From Campylobacter majalis (lineage in GTDB: Bacteria > Campylobacterota > Campylobacteria > Campylobacterales > Campylobacteraceae): DNA of 64,000 bases. Position numbers and translations under genes: made by a program. Below are positions 27,629 through 36,767 of this stretch, in pieces. Under the pieces are notes generated by a model. The model saw only the letters and a list, made by a program, of their open reading frames with translations. It was not told the origin of the DNA and made no database searches. Location: NCBI RefSeq assembly GCF_905120465.1, contig NZ_CAJHOF010000003.1:62001-126000 (forward strand), given 5' to 3'. Numbering within the stretch: the stretch's first letter is position 1; each line of letters starts with the position of its first letter.

Positions 27629-28738
27629 CTAAATTGTCTTTTTAAATTTATAACTAAATGTGCTTCCAACCCCTACTTCGCTTTGCACTTCGCATATTAT
27701 GCCGTATTTATTGCATATCTCATGCACTATACTTAGCCCAAGTCCAAATCCGCCCTGCACCATATCTTCTCGCTCATGACGCTTAAAAACACGCTTAATA
27801 TCCTTAATACCCTGTCCAAAATCTTGCGTTTTAAATAAAATTCTATCACCATCCTGCTTTAAATCAATTATAATTTTGCTATTTTGTGGGCTATATTTTA
27901 TGGCGTTTATTATCGTGTTGTCTATCACTCTTTGAAGGGCTAGTTTTGAAATTTTTACATATAAGTTCGGATCAATATAAAAATAAACTTTTATATTTTT
28001 AACATCAGCAATCGAAAGCAAAAATTTAACTCTCATTCGCAAATAATCGCTAATATTAATATTTTCATCTGGAAATTTTATATAACCACGCTTGATATAA
28101 TACTCCACATCTTCATATGTGATTTGCATATGCTTTAATGCATTTTTAATACGATTTGTATGCTTGTTTTCTATACCTAACATCTCTAAGTTCATACTTG
28201 CTATACCAAGTGGAGTTTTAAGCTCATGCATTGCGTCATTAAAAAAATTATTCATATATTTTTGAGCCTCTTTATATGGTTTTATACTGGCTAGATACGA
28301 TAAATAAAGACTAAAAATAACCAAAGTTAGAGTAAAAACAAGCATTAAAATTACAAAAAATACATTTTTTTTATTTGAAATTTTCTGAGCAATGACGATA
28401 AAATATGGCAATTCATTAACTAAGAAAAAATTTTTATAAAACAGTCTATCGTTTTCAGTTCTAACACTAAATTTCATATCTTTTGGTTTTATTTTCAAGC
28501 TTGAAAATATCTCATCGCCACTCGCATTATAAATGGCATACTCATATATCACAGAGCTTGGTAAGGTATTTGCAGTTATGAAGCTTATTCTGATTTTCTC
28601 TTCAAATTTCATTATTCCAAATAGGCTTTTTAGCGTATCATCTTGTTGTGTAAGATTTAAGGTAGTCATACTTTTAGCTATAAAAAGCATGACTATAACA
28701 AGCGAAGCAAATATTGGAATTTTATATGTTTTTAGCAT
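27629..28738 (-). CDS. Sensor histidine kinase linked to the psr operon
   Basis: 369 residues. Two membrane helices (about 7-22 and 126-150) enclose a periplasmic sensing loop of some 100 residues. The cytoplasmic part has the phospho-acceptor box DAMHELKTPLG (His171), the N box NTIINAIKYSP, DFGQGI and GGFGLGLSIV for ATP binding. No HAMP domain is obvious. It overlaps the response regulator by 17 bases. Together with psrABC upstream on the same strand this suggests it senses a sulfur compound or the redox state, an inference from position only. Confidence 0.9.
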   Translation of the reverse strand: MLKTYKIPIFASLVIVMLFIAKSMTTLNLTQQDDTLKSLFGIMKFEEKIRISFITANTLPSSVIYEYAIYNASGDEIFSSLKIKPKDMKFSVRTENDRLFYKNFFLVNELPYFIVIAQKISNKKNVFFVILMLVFTLTLVIFSLYLSYLASIKPYKEAQKYMNNFFNDAMHELKTPLGIASMNLEMLGIENKHTNRIKNALKHMQITYEDVEYYIKRGYIKFPDENINISDYLRMRVKFLLSIADVKNIKVYFYIDPNLYVKISKLALQRVIDNTIINAIKYSPQNSKIIIDLKQDGDRILFKTQDFGQGIKDIKRVFKRHEREDMVQGGFGLGLSIVHEICNKYGIICEVQSEVGVGSTFSYKFKKTI

Positions 28739-29390
28739 CTATTTTATATCCAACTCGCCTTTTTGAGCTGATAAAATCCTTTGTTGTTTTGTTACGAATT
28801 TTTAAAACATGCATTCTAATATCGGCTTCTTCTATCTCTTTGCCATCCCAAACTACATCACGCAACTCAGTAATGCTTACATATCTATTTGCATGTTCAC
28901 TAAGATAACCAACTAGCTCTGTCTCTTTGGCACTTAAATCAACAACACTAGCACCTTTAAACAATGTCTTTTTTATGACATTGTAGCTAAATCCTTGATG
29001 AAGAACAATTGTATTTTTATCATCTACATTATAATATTTTCGCATGAGTTCGGTCACTCGAAATTTTAACTCAGCCAACTCAAATGGTTTTTTTAGATAT
29101 TCATTACACCCAAGTTCATAACCTATCGCCATATCATCGATATCGGTTAGCGATGTAGTTATCATTATTGGGGTTTGTATATTTAGACTTTTTATATATT
29201 TTATGACCTCAAAACCATTAACATTTGGCACTTTTATATCAAGCATAAACAAATGATAAAAGTTATTGGCAATCAAATCACAAGCAACAATGCCATCACT
29301 AGCAATATCAACTTCATATCCCAAAGCAGTAAGATATTCACTTACGCTTTGGGCGAAATCAAACTCATCTTCAAGCAAAAGTATTTTCAC
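28722..29390 (-). CDS. OmpR-family response regulator linked to the psr operon
   Basis: 222 residues with a receiver domain (Glu7/Asp8 acidic pair, phospho-acceptor Asp51 in LDIKVPN, Lys in YLKKPFE) and a C-terminal winged helix (LSAKETELVGYLSEHANRYV, then ADIRMHVLKIRNK). The start is GTG 29390, chosen because AAGGAG lies 6 bases upstream. It is 35 bases after psrC and overlaps its kinase. Confidence 0.93.
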   Translation of the reverse strand: MKILLLEDEFDFAQSVSEYLTALGYEVDIASDGIVACDLIANNFYHLFMLDIKVPNVNGFEVIKYIKSLNIQTPIMITTSLTDIDDMAIGYELGCNEYLKKPFELAELKFRVTELMRKYYNVDDKNTIVLHQGFSYNVIKKTLFKGASVVDLSAKETELVGYLSEHANRYVSITELRDVVWDGKEIEEADIRMHVLKIRNKTTKDFISSKRRVGYKIDAKNI

Positions 29391-29425
29391 CCTATTCTCC
29401 TTAAAAACAGGGCAAAATTATGGGA

Positions 29426-30352
29426 TCAAACACCCATAAATACCTGCCCTGCATACACAATATAACATCTTAAAAGCACTACGCCAACTAAAACCAAAAA
29501 TGTATTTAAAACAATAATTCCTGGTTTATAAGCATGATTTTTAAGTGCAGTTAAATCAATAAGTATTGGCAATACTAAACCAGCACCAACAACGCCAACC
29601 CAAAACATTATCGCTAACGTATTTGTTGTGACAAGTGCATGTTTGATAAAATTCTCACCGCCATTTGATGATACAACTGCAAACAAAATGCCTATAAGCA
29701 CTATCTCAAGCAAGATGGCAAATAAGTCAAGCTTTAAAAGCTTTGCAACTGAGTGTTTATCAACTTCAAAAAACCAAATGGCACACAATACTGAAGCGGC
29801 AACACCAGAGCTAAAACCTGAAACCAAAAACAATATTGGTAAAACACTATTATTCCAAAGAGCGATCTTGCCTACTGCACTAAGCAAAAATCCAGTATAA
29901 ACACCAACTCCAATCGCCAAAACAAATAGTAAAATTTCAACAATTTTTAAAAGTCCCAATTTGCTTATACTATCTAAAAGCCCCTTAAATACACTTAATA
30001 AAGCATAGTCTTTAAATGCATATGCTGCATAAACAAATGCAAGTGGTGTATAAACTAAAAGCAACGCCACACCAATAGACATAACCGAAGTGAAATTATA
30101 CTTTAACAAAATCCAATAAAAATCAAGTGGCTTACCAAGGTCAAAAACCAAAAGTGCAAGTCCGATACTAATCATAACTGGTGCTAAAAATGCTCCTGCT
30201 TTAAAACAACCATCTTCTACTCCACGCCATCTTTGTATAATCGCAACCATCATCGCACCAGCTGATAAACCAGCTAAAAATAGATAGATTGCAATTGGCC
30301 ATGGCCAATAAATTTCGCTATATTGAGCCATGCTTCCCCACATATTATTCAT
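29426..30352 (-). CDS. psrC: Polysulfide/thiosulfate reductase membrane subunit (NrfD family)
   Basis: 308 residues with eight or so membrane helices, starting IYWPWPIAIYLFLAGLSAGA, the NrfD/PsrC signature. It anchors the catalytic pair in the inner membrane and oxidises menaquinol. ATG 30352 has AAAGGA at good spacing. It is separated from psrB by a 180-base structured spacer, unusually long inside this operon. Confidence 0.9.
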   Translation of the reverse strand: MNNMWGSMAQYSEIYWPWPIAIYLFLAGLSAGAMMVAIIQRWRGVEDGCFKAGAFLAPVMISIGLALLVFDLGKPLDFYWILLKYNFTSVMSIGVALLLVYTPLAFVYAAYAFKDYALLSVFKGLLDSISKLGLLKIVEILLFVLAIGVGVYTGFLLSAVGKIALWNNSVLPILFLVSGFSSGVAASVLCAIWFFEVDKHSVAKLLKLDLFAILLEIVLIGILFAVVSSNGGENFIKHALVTTNTLAIMFWVGVVGAGLVLPILIDLTALKNHAYKPGIIVLNTFLVLVGVVLLRCYIVYAGQVFMGV

Positions 30353-30409
30353 CTGTTATCCTTTCTGTCATGTGGTGTTTGCATTTTACTCATTAGGCAA
30401 AAACTCATA

Positions 30410-30431
30410 CTAAAGCAATACCTTGCTTTAG
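30410..30431 (-). promoter_or_regulatory. Hairpin in the psrB-psrC spacer, psrC-proximal
   Basis: CTAAAGCAA TACC TTGCTTTAG is a perfect 9-bp stem with a 4-base loop, 58 bases upstream of psrC. Flanking ACTCA and TGAGT could extend it. Possible attenuator or mRNA-processing element. Confidence 0.5.
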
Positions 30432-30498
30432 CCTGCCATCTTGAGTAAAGCCTACACCTTATCGTTTTAAGCTCTTTGCTTGAGCTTGTAAATTGCGT

Positions 30499-30525
30499 TT
30501 GAAATTTCAAACCCTGAAATTTCAA
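30499..30525 (-). promoter_or_regulatory. Hairpin in the psrB-psrC spacer, psrB-proximal
   Basis: TTGAAATTTCA pairs with TGAAATTTCAA around a 5-base loop, a perfect 11-bp stem beginning eight bases beyond the psrB stop. GTTTGAAATTTCAAAC (30497-30512) is also a palindrome on its own, so alternative pairings exist. Confidence 0.5.
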
Positions 30526-30532
30526 CTTAAAC

Positions 30533-31084
30533 TCAACCCTTAGTATTTGCTACCATTGCCAAAAGTGGCTTTGTGCCTAAATTCTCTTTTGGATAATAAA
30601 CCTCTTTTGTTTTTAGTAATTTTGAAATTTCTGAGTTTTCGTCATTTGCATCACCAAAAACAAGAGCATCGGTAGGACAAACAGTCACGCAAGCTGGCTC
30701 TTCGCCACGTGCTAAGCGACTCTCATAGCAAAATGTGCATTTACCAATGTTTCCATCAGGCATAACAAACCTAGCATCATAAGGACAGGCTAGGATGCAG
30801 TATTTACAACTAACGCAAATTTTATCATCAAGCAATGTCACGCCATCAGCTGTTTTAAAACTAGCACCAGTAGGGCATACATCAACGCAAGGTGCATCTT
30901 CACACATAACGCAACTATGTCTTAAAAAATCCATCTTCATTTTTGGAAATTTTCCACTCATTTTTGTATGCACTTGCAATCTATAAAGCCCATTTGGCAC
31001 ATTATTTTCACTTCTGCACGCAACTGAGCAACCTTGGCAGCCGATACATAAATTTTCATCGTGAATCATCATATATTTTTTCAT
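30533..31084 (-). CDS. psrB: Polysulfide/thiosulfate reductase iron-sulfur subunit
   Basis: 183-residue electron-transfer subunit with four 4Fe-4S motifs: CIGCQGCSVACR, CVMCEDAPCVDVCP, CVSCKYCILACPYDAR and CTFCYESRL with CVTVCP. It links PsrC to PsrA outside the membrane, exported as a complex with the Tat-signal-bearing PsrA. The gap to psrA is 10 bases. DmsB-like subunits are the alternative, but the PsrA and NrfD partners favour a sulfur reductase. Confidence 0.93.
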   Translation of the reverse strand: MKKYMMIHDENLCIGCQGCSVACRSENNVPNGLYRLQVHTKMSGKFPKMKMDFLRHSCVMCEDAPCVDVCPTGASFKTADGVTLLDDKICVSCKYCILACPYDARFVMPDGNIGKCTFCYESRLARGEEPACVTVCPTDALVFGDANDENSEISKLLKTKEVYYPKENLGTKPLLAMVANTKG

Positions 31085-31094
31085 TTTACTCCCC

Positions 31095-33380
31095 TTACGC
31101 CTTAATTAACTCAACACCCACGTTTGTAACCATAGTCGCACACACTGGACCCTCTTCTGGATTTAAAAGCACACTTTGATTGGTTCCAACCATATGAATG
31201 CCCTTTAATCCCGGCGTAATGTGTCCAAATCCATGATATAAAAATAGTGTATCTTCTCTAATGCCTTCAGTAAGCATAATTTTTGCATTTTGCTGACCAA
31301 ATTTATTTTTAACAATGACAGCATCGCCATCTTTTAAGCCACGTTTTTTAGCAGCATTTGGATGTATCCAAATCGGTGCCTCACTCATCATATCATTTAA
31401 AAACGGCACAGCTTGTGTGTGTCCATTTGTATGAATAGGTGTTTTGCCAGTCATTAAACAAAAATCATAACCATCATAAACATCCATACCATCTGTATTT
31501 AAACAGCCATATCCAGGGAATTGCTCTTCAACATGTGCTGAGAAAAGCTCTATCTTGCCACTTTTTGTTTTTAGCTTGACTTGTGAGTCCATTAGACCAT
31601 TTTCACCGACAAGTGAAGCGGTTTGTGGAAATCTTTTTACAAATTTCTCGACTAAATCTTTTTCACGATAAAGTAGTCCTGGAACATCGTAACTAACAAA
31701 GCCATCTTTTTCAAGCTTAGCCAAAAACTCAACATTGCCCTTAGCCTGTCCCATTCTAAACTCTCTGATGTTATTCCACTTATAAAGCTCATCGATTTTT
31801 AAAATTCTAGCTAGTTCTCTAAATATCGTAGCCCCATCTTTTGTATCGCCAATAGGCTCAACTACTTTATTTCTAAGCATATATGCTGGTTTCATGCCTG
31901 ATTTATCAGCTATGTTTTCATCACGCTCTAAATATGTGCTTTCAGGAAGTACCACATCAGCAAAGGTTGCCATATCATTTAGATAAATATCGCTAACTAC
32001 GATAAAATCTAGTTTTTTCATAGCCTCTATTGTTTTTTGCGTTCCAGCAACGTTTATAAGGTGATTAAAGCGTATATTAAACCATCCTTTAATAGGATAT
32101 GGTTTTTCGCTCAAAATCGCCTCAGGTATATCCATAAGCACCCCATGGCTTCTACCTATAAATTTATGAGCTCCATCTTCTCCAGCAAAATCAAGGCGTT
32201 GAGTTTTTGGCACTTTAAACTCTTTATCAGGGTTGCCAAGCTCATCGATTAAATTTTCACCAACGAGCTTATTGTATGTTTTTGCATTCTTACCTGCAAA
32301 CAAACCACCCTTAACCTCCCAGTTGCCCATCATAGCATTAGCCGTCATGATGGCTCTAGTTCTCATATACTCAGCTTTTGCAGTTGTTGTTTTGTGTCCA
32401 AAGTCTATTATAACTCTTGGTGCTGCAGCCCAAATTTCATCAGCAATGCGTCTAACATCATCGGCTTTTATGCCAGTTATTGGCTCTTGCCACTCTGGAG
32501 TTGTATCTTTTGTCCTAGCTACAACCTCATCAAAACCAATTGTAAATTTCTCAATAAACGCCTTATCGTAAGTGCCATTTTTAATCCATGTATGAATAAG
32601 TGCTAAAACAAATGCCAAATCGGTGCCAGGCTTAACCGGTAGCCACTCATCAGCTTTAGCTGCTACAACGCTAAATCTAGGCTCAAGCACAAGCAATTTA
32701 GTGTCTTTTTTGGTAGCAAATTTTGCTAATTTTTTAGCGTCACCAATTACTATGCCTTCAAACAAATTATGTCCGAAATTTACTATATATTTTGCATTTC
32801 CAAAATCACGCTTAATGCCAGCCAAACCATACATATGTTCATTTACCATTTGATAAGTTATAGGACAGCATGAATAGTGTGAAAAGCAGTTTGGCGAACC
32901 ATAGCTTGATGCAAAATTTGTCATAAATTTATGCGTTTGAGAGTTTTTACAGGTAAATACAAAGCTTTCTGGACCATATTTATCTTTAATCTCTTGCATT
33001 TTACTAGCAACCAAATTTAAAGCCTCGTCCCAGCTAGCTTCTCTCCATTTGCCCTCACCACGCTCTCCAACACGTATTAAAGGCTTAACAATTCTATTTG
33101 GGTCATAAAGTTGAGAGTGACCTGAACCACCTCTAGCACACACAGAAGTTTTGGTGCCACTTGCATTAGGATTACCTTGAATGAAAACATTTTTGCCATC
33201 CAACACACGTGCTTCAATCGGACATCTTGATGAGCACATTTCACAATAACTTCTAACCACCTCATCACTTGGCTTTAACTCAGCCGCACCAAGTTTAGCA
33301 ATACTGCCCGGCAAAATACTCGAAGCAACAGCAGTAGTAGCAACCGTGGATTTTAAGAAATTTCGTCTTGATAAATCCAT
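31095..33380 (-). CDS. psrA: Polysulfide/thiosulfate reductase molybdopterin subunit
   Basis: 761 residues. Twin-arginine signal SRRNFLKSTVA at the N-terminus, then a 4Fe-4S motif (Cys46, Cys49, Cys53, Cys81) and the bis-MGD-binding body. The Mo ligand is expected in GSPNCFSHYSCC (Cys171 or Cys172), the PsrA/PhsA pattern; there is no selenocysteine codon. Reduces polysulfide, thiosulfate or tetrathionate at the periplasmic face; the substrate cannot be separated by eye. AAGGAG lies 5 bases before ATG 33380. First gene of psrABC. Confidence 0.9.
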   Translation of the reverse strand: MDLSRRNFLKSTVATTAVASSILPGSIAKLGAAELKPSDEVVRSYCEMCSSRCPIEARVLDGKNVFIQGNPNASGTKTSVCARGGSGHSQLYDPNRIVKPLIRVGERGEGKWREASWDEALNLVASKMQEIKDKYGPESFVFTCKNSQTHKFMTNFASSYGSPNCFSHYSCCPITYQMVNEHMYGLAGIKRDFGNAKYIVNFGHNLFEGIVIGDAKKLAKFATKKDTKLLVLEPRFSVVAAKADEWLPVKPGTDLAFVLALIHTWIKNGTYDKAFIEKFTIGFDEVVARTKDTTPEWQEPITGIKADDVRRIADEIWAAAPRVIIDFGHKTTTAKAEYMRTRAIMTANAMMGNWEVKGGLFAGKNAKTYNKLVGENLIDELGNPDKEFKVPKTQRLDFAGEDGAHKFIGRSHGVLMDIPEAILSEKPYPIKGWFNIRFNHLINVAGTQKTIEAMKKLDFIVVSDIYLNDMATFADVVLPESTYLERDENIADKSGMKPAYMLRNKVVEPIGDTKDGATIFRELARILKIDELYKWNNIREFRMGQAKGNVEFLAKLEKDGFVSYDVPGLLYREKDLVEKFVKRFPQTASLVGENGLMDSQVKLKTKSGKIELFSAHVEEQFPGYGCLNTDGMDVYDGYDFCLMTGKTPIHTNGHTQAVPFLNDMMSEAPIWIHPNAAKKRGLKDGDAVIVKNKFGQQNAKIMLTEGIREDTLFLYHGFGHITPGLKGIHMVGTNQSVLLNPEEGPVCATMVTNVGVELIKA

Positions 33381-33407
33381 ATCTTCTCCTTTATAAAGTA
33401 TTTCATT

Positions 33408-33433
33408 TTGATAATTCTATAATCAATTGATAA
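33408..33433 (-). promoter_or_regulatory. Palindromic elements upstream of psrA
   Basis: TTGATAA occurs at 33408 and 33427 with ATCAATTGAT (33422-33431), a perfect 10-bp palindrome, between 28 and 53 bases before the psrA start. TTGAT and ATCAA half-sites recall FNR/CRP-type boxes but the spacings (9 and 0) are wrong for those. They are candidate sites for the linked response regulator. Confidence 0.35.
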
Positions 33434-33540
33434 ATTTAAAGTAAAAATTTTCTTATACAATAATTTTACTTTAAATATTTAATAATATTATGCAAAAGAT
33501 TATCAAAATCTTAATTTAAATCAATGAAATAGGAGTAAAA

Positions 33541-33594
33541 ATGTATTATTATACGTTTAAAAAATTTTTAAGGAGATCAAATGCAAACATTTAA
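33541..33594 (+). other. Possible 17-residue leader peptide before the cupin gene
   Basis: ATG 33541, preceded by AGGAG at 5-base spacing, opens a frame reading MYYYTFKKFLRRSNANI and stopping at 33594, 14 bases into the cupin gene. The cupin ribosome site AAGGAG lies within it, so translation of the leader could expose or block that site. Confidence 0.35.
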
Positions 33595-33910
33595 GTGGCT
33601 TGATGAAAATTTTAGTGGTGTCACAGTAGCTAAAATACACGAAATGGGTGGTGTAAAAGAGATACGTATAAATATAGAAGCTGGTGCGATGATGAAGGAG
33701 CATATGGCACCTGGTGCGATAATGGTGCAAGTTTTAAGAGGTGAGATAGATTTTGCAGTGGGTGAGAAAATTATTAGATTAAATGAGCTAGATATGATAA
33801 CGCTTGATGCAAATGTAAAGCATTCACTAAAGGCATTAAAAAATAGTATAGTAAGACTGAGTCTGAGCAAAAATGACGATGTAAGCCGTGTATTTAATGT
33901 GCTAAAGTAG
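33581..33910 (+). CDS. Small single-domain cupin
   Basis: 109 residues forming one cupin barrel: INIEAGAMMKEHMAPGAIMVQVLRGEIDF gives a partial motif 1 (His at 47, one Glu), and MITLDANVKHSLKAL gives motif 2 with a single His. It may bind metal but lacks part of the canonical 3-His/1-Glu set. Substrate unknown. It is monocistronic and divergent from psrA. AAGGAG is 5 bases from ATG. Confidence 0.8.
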   Translation: MQTFKWLDENFSGVTVAKIHEMGGVKEIRINIEAGAMMKEHMAPGAIMVQVLRGEIDFAVGEKIIRLNELDMITLDANVKHSLKALKNSIVRLSLSKNDDVSRVFNVLK

Positions 33911-34299
33911 TATTTTTAATTTAATATTAAAATTTTAGATTAAATTTTAATATAATAAAACGCAACTATAAAACTTAAGTCATAGCAAAAGAATTTCAAA
34001 AATGGTGTTAAACCTAAAATATTTTAGCACCATTTTGTAAAACTATAAAGCATAAATTTGTCAAAATTTATAAGAAATTTTAGCAAATAGCAAAACAAAG
34101 TTGTAGTTAAAAATCTAATCAAACTTTTATAAATCAAAATAAACAAGCTATTAAGATGTTAAAATTTAATAAAATCAAAACACAAAATTTAAACTTTTGT
34201 CCCTTGTTGTATCAAATATATTTTAAAACCGCTTAAATTTTACCTTTTGTACAAAGCACTGTATAAAACTTTAACAAAACATTATAAATTTTTGCAATT
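33911..34299. other. Intergenic region between cupin and pbpA, no gene
   Basis: 389 AT-rich bases between convergent genes. It holds an AT-only inverted repeat just after the cupin stop, the hairpin at 33999-34036, and otherwise no open frame or recognisable RNA. Confidence 0.6.
33999..34036 (+). terminator. Hairpin downstream of the cupin gene
   Basis: AAAATGGTG (33999-34007) pairs with CACCATTTT (34028-34036). The loop contains its own palindrome CTAAAATATTTTAG. Ends in T4, so it fits an intrinsic terminator that can act in both directions between convergent genes. Confidence 0.6.
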
Positions 34300-36228
34300 T
34301 TAAAAAATTAATCCACCATCATCAAGTTCTTGCAGTAAATTTTGATCTATATTTTGTCTAGGCAACGGAGAATCTTGCGTATAGTACTCATCTTTGCCAT
34401 CAAATTTTGCCTTATAAACACCATCTGGACGGATAAAATCCTTTCTCATGTTTGGATGTTGTTTTATGTAATCTTGTATAAATTTTTTAAATACAGGAGC
34501 CGCCGTCCTACCGCCTCCTTCTACTTTTTTCATGGGACTATTATCATCATTGCCATACCAAATAATAGCCTGTATCTCTGGCGTAAATCCGCAAAACCAT
34601 GCGTCGATATTGTTGTTTGTTGTGCCGGTCTTACCAGCTATTTGCACCCCATGCACCTTAGCCGCTCTGCCGGTGCCATTTTCAACAACATTTTGCATTA
34701 AACTTACCATCAAATAGCTCTGCTCTGGCTTATTAACTTGGCGTCTTACACTCTCATACCTGATTAAATTATTATTTCTGTTTTGAACCGAACGTATTAA
34801 TGACACACTTACAGTCTCGCCATCATTGGCAAACATCGAATAGTGTGTAGCAAAATCCAATAAAGATATTCCAAAACTTCCAAGTGCTATGGATAAATTT
34901 GGTGGAACACTTTCAAAGCCCATTTTTTCAAGCTCATCACGCACATAATTTAGTCCCAAATCATTTAATAAATTTACCGTTGCTAGGTTACGTGATTGAG
35001 TTAGAGCGGACTTTAATGTAATAAAGCCCTGAAAACCGCCACTGTAATTTTTAGGCGTCCATTCTTTGCCATTTCCCATATCAAAGCTCTTAGATATATC
35101 AGCCACTTGTGATACAACAGAATATCCACTGTTTAAAGCTATCTGATATATAAAGGGCTTAAAGCTAGATCCTGGCTGACGACGACTTTGAGTGGCACGA
35201 TTGTAGCTACTTTTAGAGTAATCAACGCCACCAACAAGTGCCAAAACATCTCCTGTTTGAGGATGTGTGACAACCATGGCACCATTTAAAACAGCCGTGT
35301 TTGCATTTTTATCACGTTTTAAAATTTCATTATATCCATAGATTAATGCTTCATTGGCAATATTTTGCACCTGTAAATCAATCGTGCTATAAACCACATA
35401 TCCACCCGTTTTAATGTCATCAAATTGCTTACTTAGCTCTTTAATAATCTCATCTACAACATACGGTGCTTTATTTTTGCTAAGAGTATCATCAAACACA
35501 ACTGGCTCTTCAAGTATGCCCTTTCTATACTCATCTTCATTAATCCAGCCTATCATATACATACGCTCCAAAACACGGTTTGCACGACCCAAAGATAGAT
35601 CAAGGTGCTTTGTCGGATCGTATGAGCTTGGAGCTTTTGGCAAGCCAACAAGCATTGCTATCTCTTTTAGGCTAAGTTCGTTTAAATTTTTACGAAAATA
35701 GCCCTGTGATGCTGTTTTAATACCGTAATATCCATGCCCAAAATAGACATGATTTAAATAACGCTCAATTATCTCTTCCTTGCTTAATTCTGTTTCAAGT
35801 TTAATAGAAAGCACTATCTCTTTTATTTTTCGCTCTATCTTTTTTTCACTTGATAGGGCTAAATTTTTAACAAGCTGTTGTGTCAAAGTAGAAGCACCCT
35901 CAACTAACTTTCCAGCCTTAATATCCTTAATAATCGCCCTTATAATAGCTTCATAATTCACACCGCTATGCTCAAAATACGCTGTATCTTCTATAGCAAC
36001 CAATGCCTCAACTACGCGAACTGGTATCTCATCAAATGGCACATACAAGCGATTTTCTTCAAAAACATTTGCAATTAATTCGTTGTTTGAATCATATATC
36101 TGAGTTGTTAGTTTTGGTTTATAATCAATTATATTGTATGCATTAAATCTTACTTCATTATATACATATAAAAATCCAGCTCCCAAGCAAATAGCTACAA
36201 AAAATAAAAACATCAAAATATATCTCAT
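34300..36228 (-). CDS. pbpA: Class A penicillin-binding protein 1A
   Basis: 642 residues. Short cytoplasmic start, membrane anchor (3-23), GT51 glycosyltransferase with catalytic Glu80 in AIEDTAYFEHSG and EGASTLTQQLVKN, then a transpeptidase with SxxK at Ser354 (QPGSSFKPF), an SRN triad and KTGTTNN. Polymerises and cross-links peptidoglycan. It overlaps maf by 4 bases and ends the alaS operon, the same order as in C. jejuni. Confidence 0.96.
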   Translation of the reverse strand: MRYILMFLFFVAICLGAGFLYVYNEVRFNAYNIIDYKPKLTTQIYDSNNELIANVFEENRLYVPFDEIPVRVVEALVAIEDTAYFEHSGVNYEAIIRAIIKDIKAGKLVEGASTLTQQLVKNLALSSEKKIERKIKEIVLSIKLETELSKEEIIERYLNHVYFGHGYYGIKTASQGYFRKNLNELSLKEIAMLVGLPKAPSSYDPTKHLDLSLGRANRVLERMYMIGWINEDEYRKGILEEPVVFDDTLSKNKAPYVVDEIIKELSKQFDDIKTGGYVVYSTIDLQVQNIANEALIYGYNEILKRDKNANTAVLNGAMVVTHPQTGDVLALVGGVDYSKSSYNRATQSRRQPGSSFKPFIYQIALNSGYSVVSQVADISKSFDMGNGKEWTPKNYSGGFQGFITLKSALTQSRNLATVNLLNDLGLNYVRDELEKMGFESVPPNLSIALGSFGISLLDFATHYSMFANDGETVSVSLIRSVQNRNNNLIRYESVRRQVNKPEQSYLMVSLMQNVVENGTGRAAKVHGVQIAGKTGTTNNNIDAWFCGFTPEIQAIIWYGNDDNSPMKKVEGGGRTAAPVFKKFIQDYIKQHPNMRKDFIRPDGVYKAKFDGKDEYYTQDSPLPRQNIDQNLLQELDDGGLIF

Positions 36229-36767
36229 AAAAATGCCTTTAAAATTCTCACATCAAGCCCCATTGCGTTTTGTGTTGTGCCTTGTTGTGAAATTATATAT
36301 TTTTTATTAAATCCCTCTATCATCATCGCTCCAGCCTTGCCCATACATTCACCGCTTCTTATAAACTCTTTAATATCACTATCTTTAAATTCACTAAATC
36401 TAAATTTTGTTTCGCTCACACTAATTAACTCATAATCACCAATATATATCATCGCCGTTACTACACTTGCAGTATTATTGCTCTGCATTTTTATAAGCTT
36501 ACGTGCATGATTTTCATCTCTTGCCTTGCCTAAAATTTTACCATCACAAACCACACAACTATCAGCAAACAAGACATTTTTATATTGATTGTGAGCTTTA
36601 AAAAATTGCTCTTTTTTTGATCTTACCACGTTTAATACATATTTGTTTGGTGCTTGATTTTTATCAATCATGCTTTCATCAAAATCAAAGCTAATTTGTT
36701 GAAAATCAATACCGCTATCTTGTAAAATTTTTGCCCTTGTTGCAGAAGAAGAAGCAAGAATTATCAT
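36225..36767 (-). CDS. maf: Maf-family nucleoside triphosphate pyrophosphatase
   Basis: 180 residues. The Maf opening IILASSSATRAKIL with Ser/Arg substrate motif, FADSCVVCDGKILGKARD and the C-terminal NAMGLDVRIL match the family, which hydrolyses modified or non-canonical NTPs and affects septum formation. Its ATG overlaps the upstream stop by one base (TAATG). Confidence 0.92.
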   Translation of the reverse strand: MIILASSSATRAKILQDSGIDFQQISFDFDESMIDKNQAPNKYVLNVVRSKKEQFFKAHNQYKNVLFADSCVVCDGKILGKARDENHARKLIKMQSNNTASVVTAMIYIGDYELISVSETKFRFSEFKDSDIKEFIRSGECMGKAGAMMIEGFNKKYIISQQGTTQNAMGLDVRILKAFL

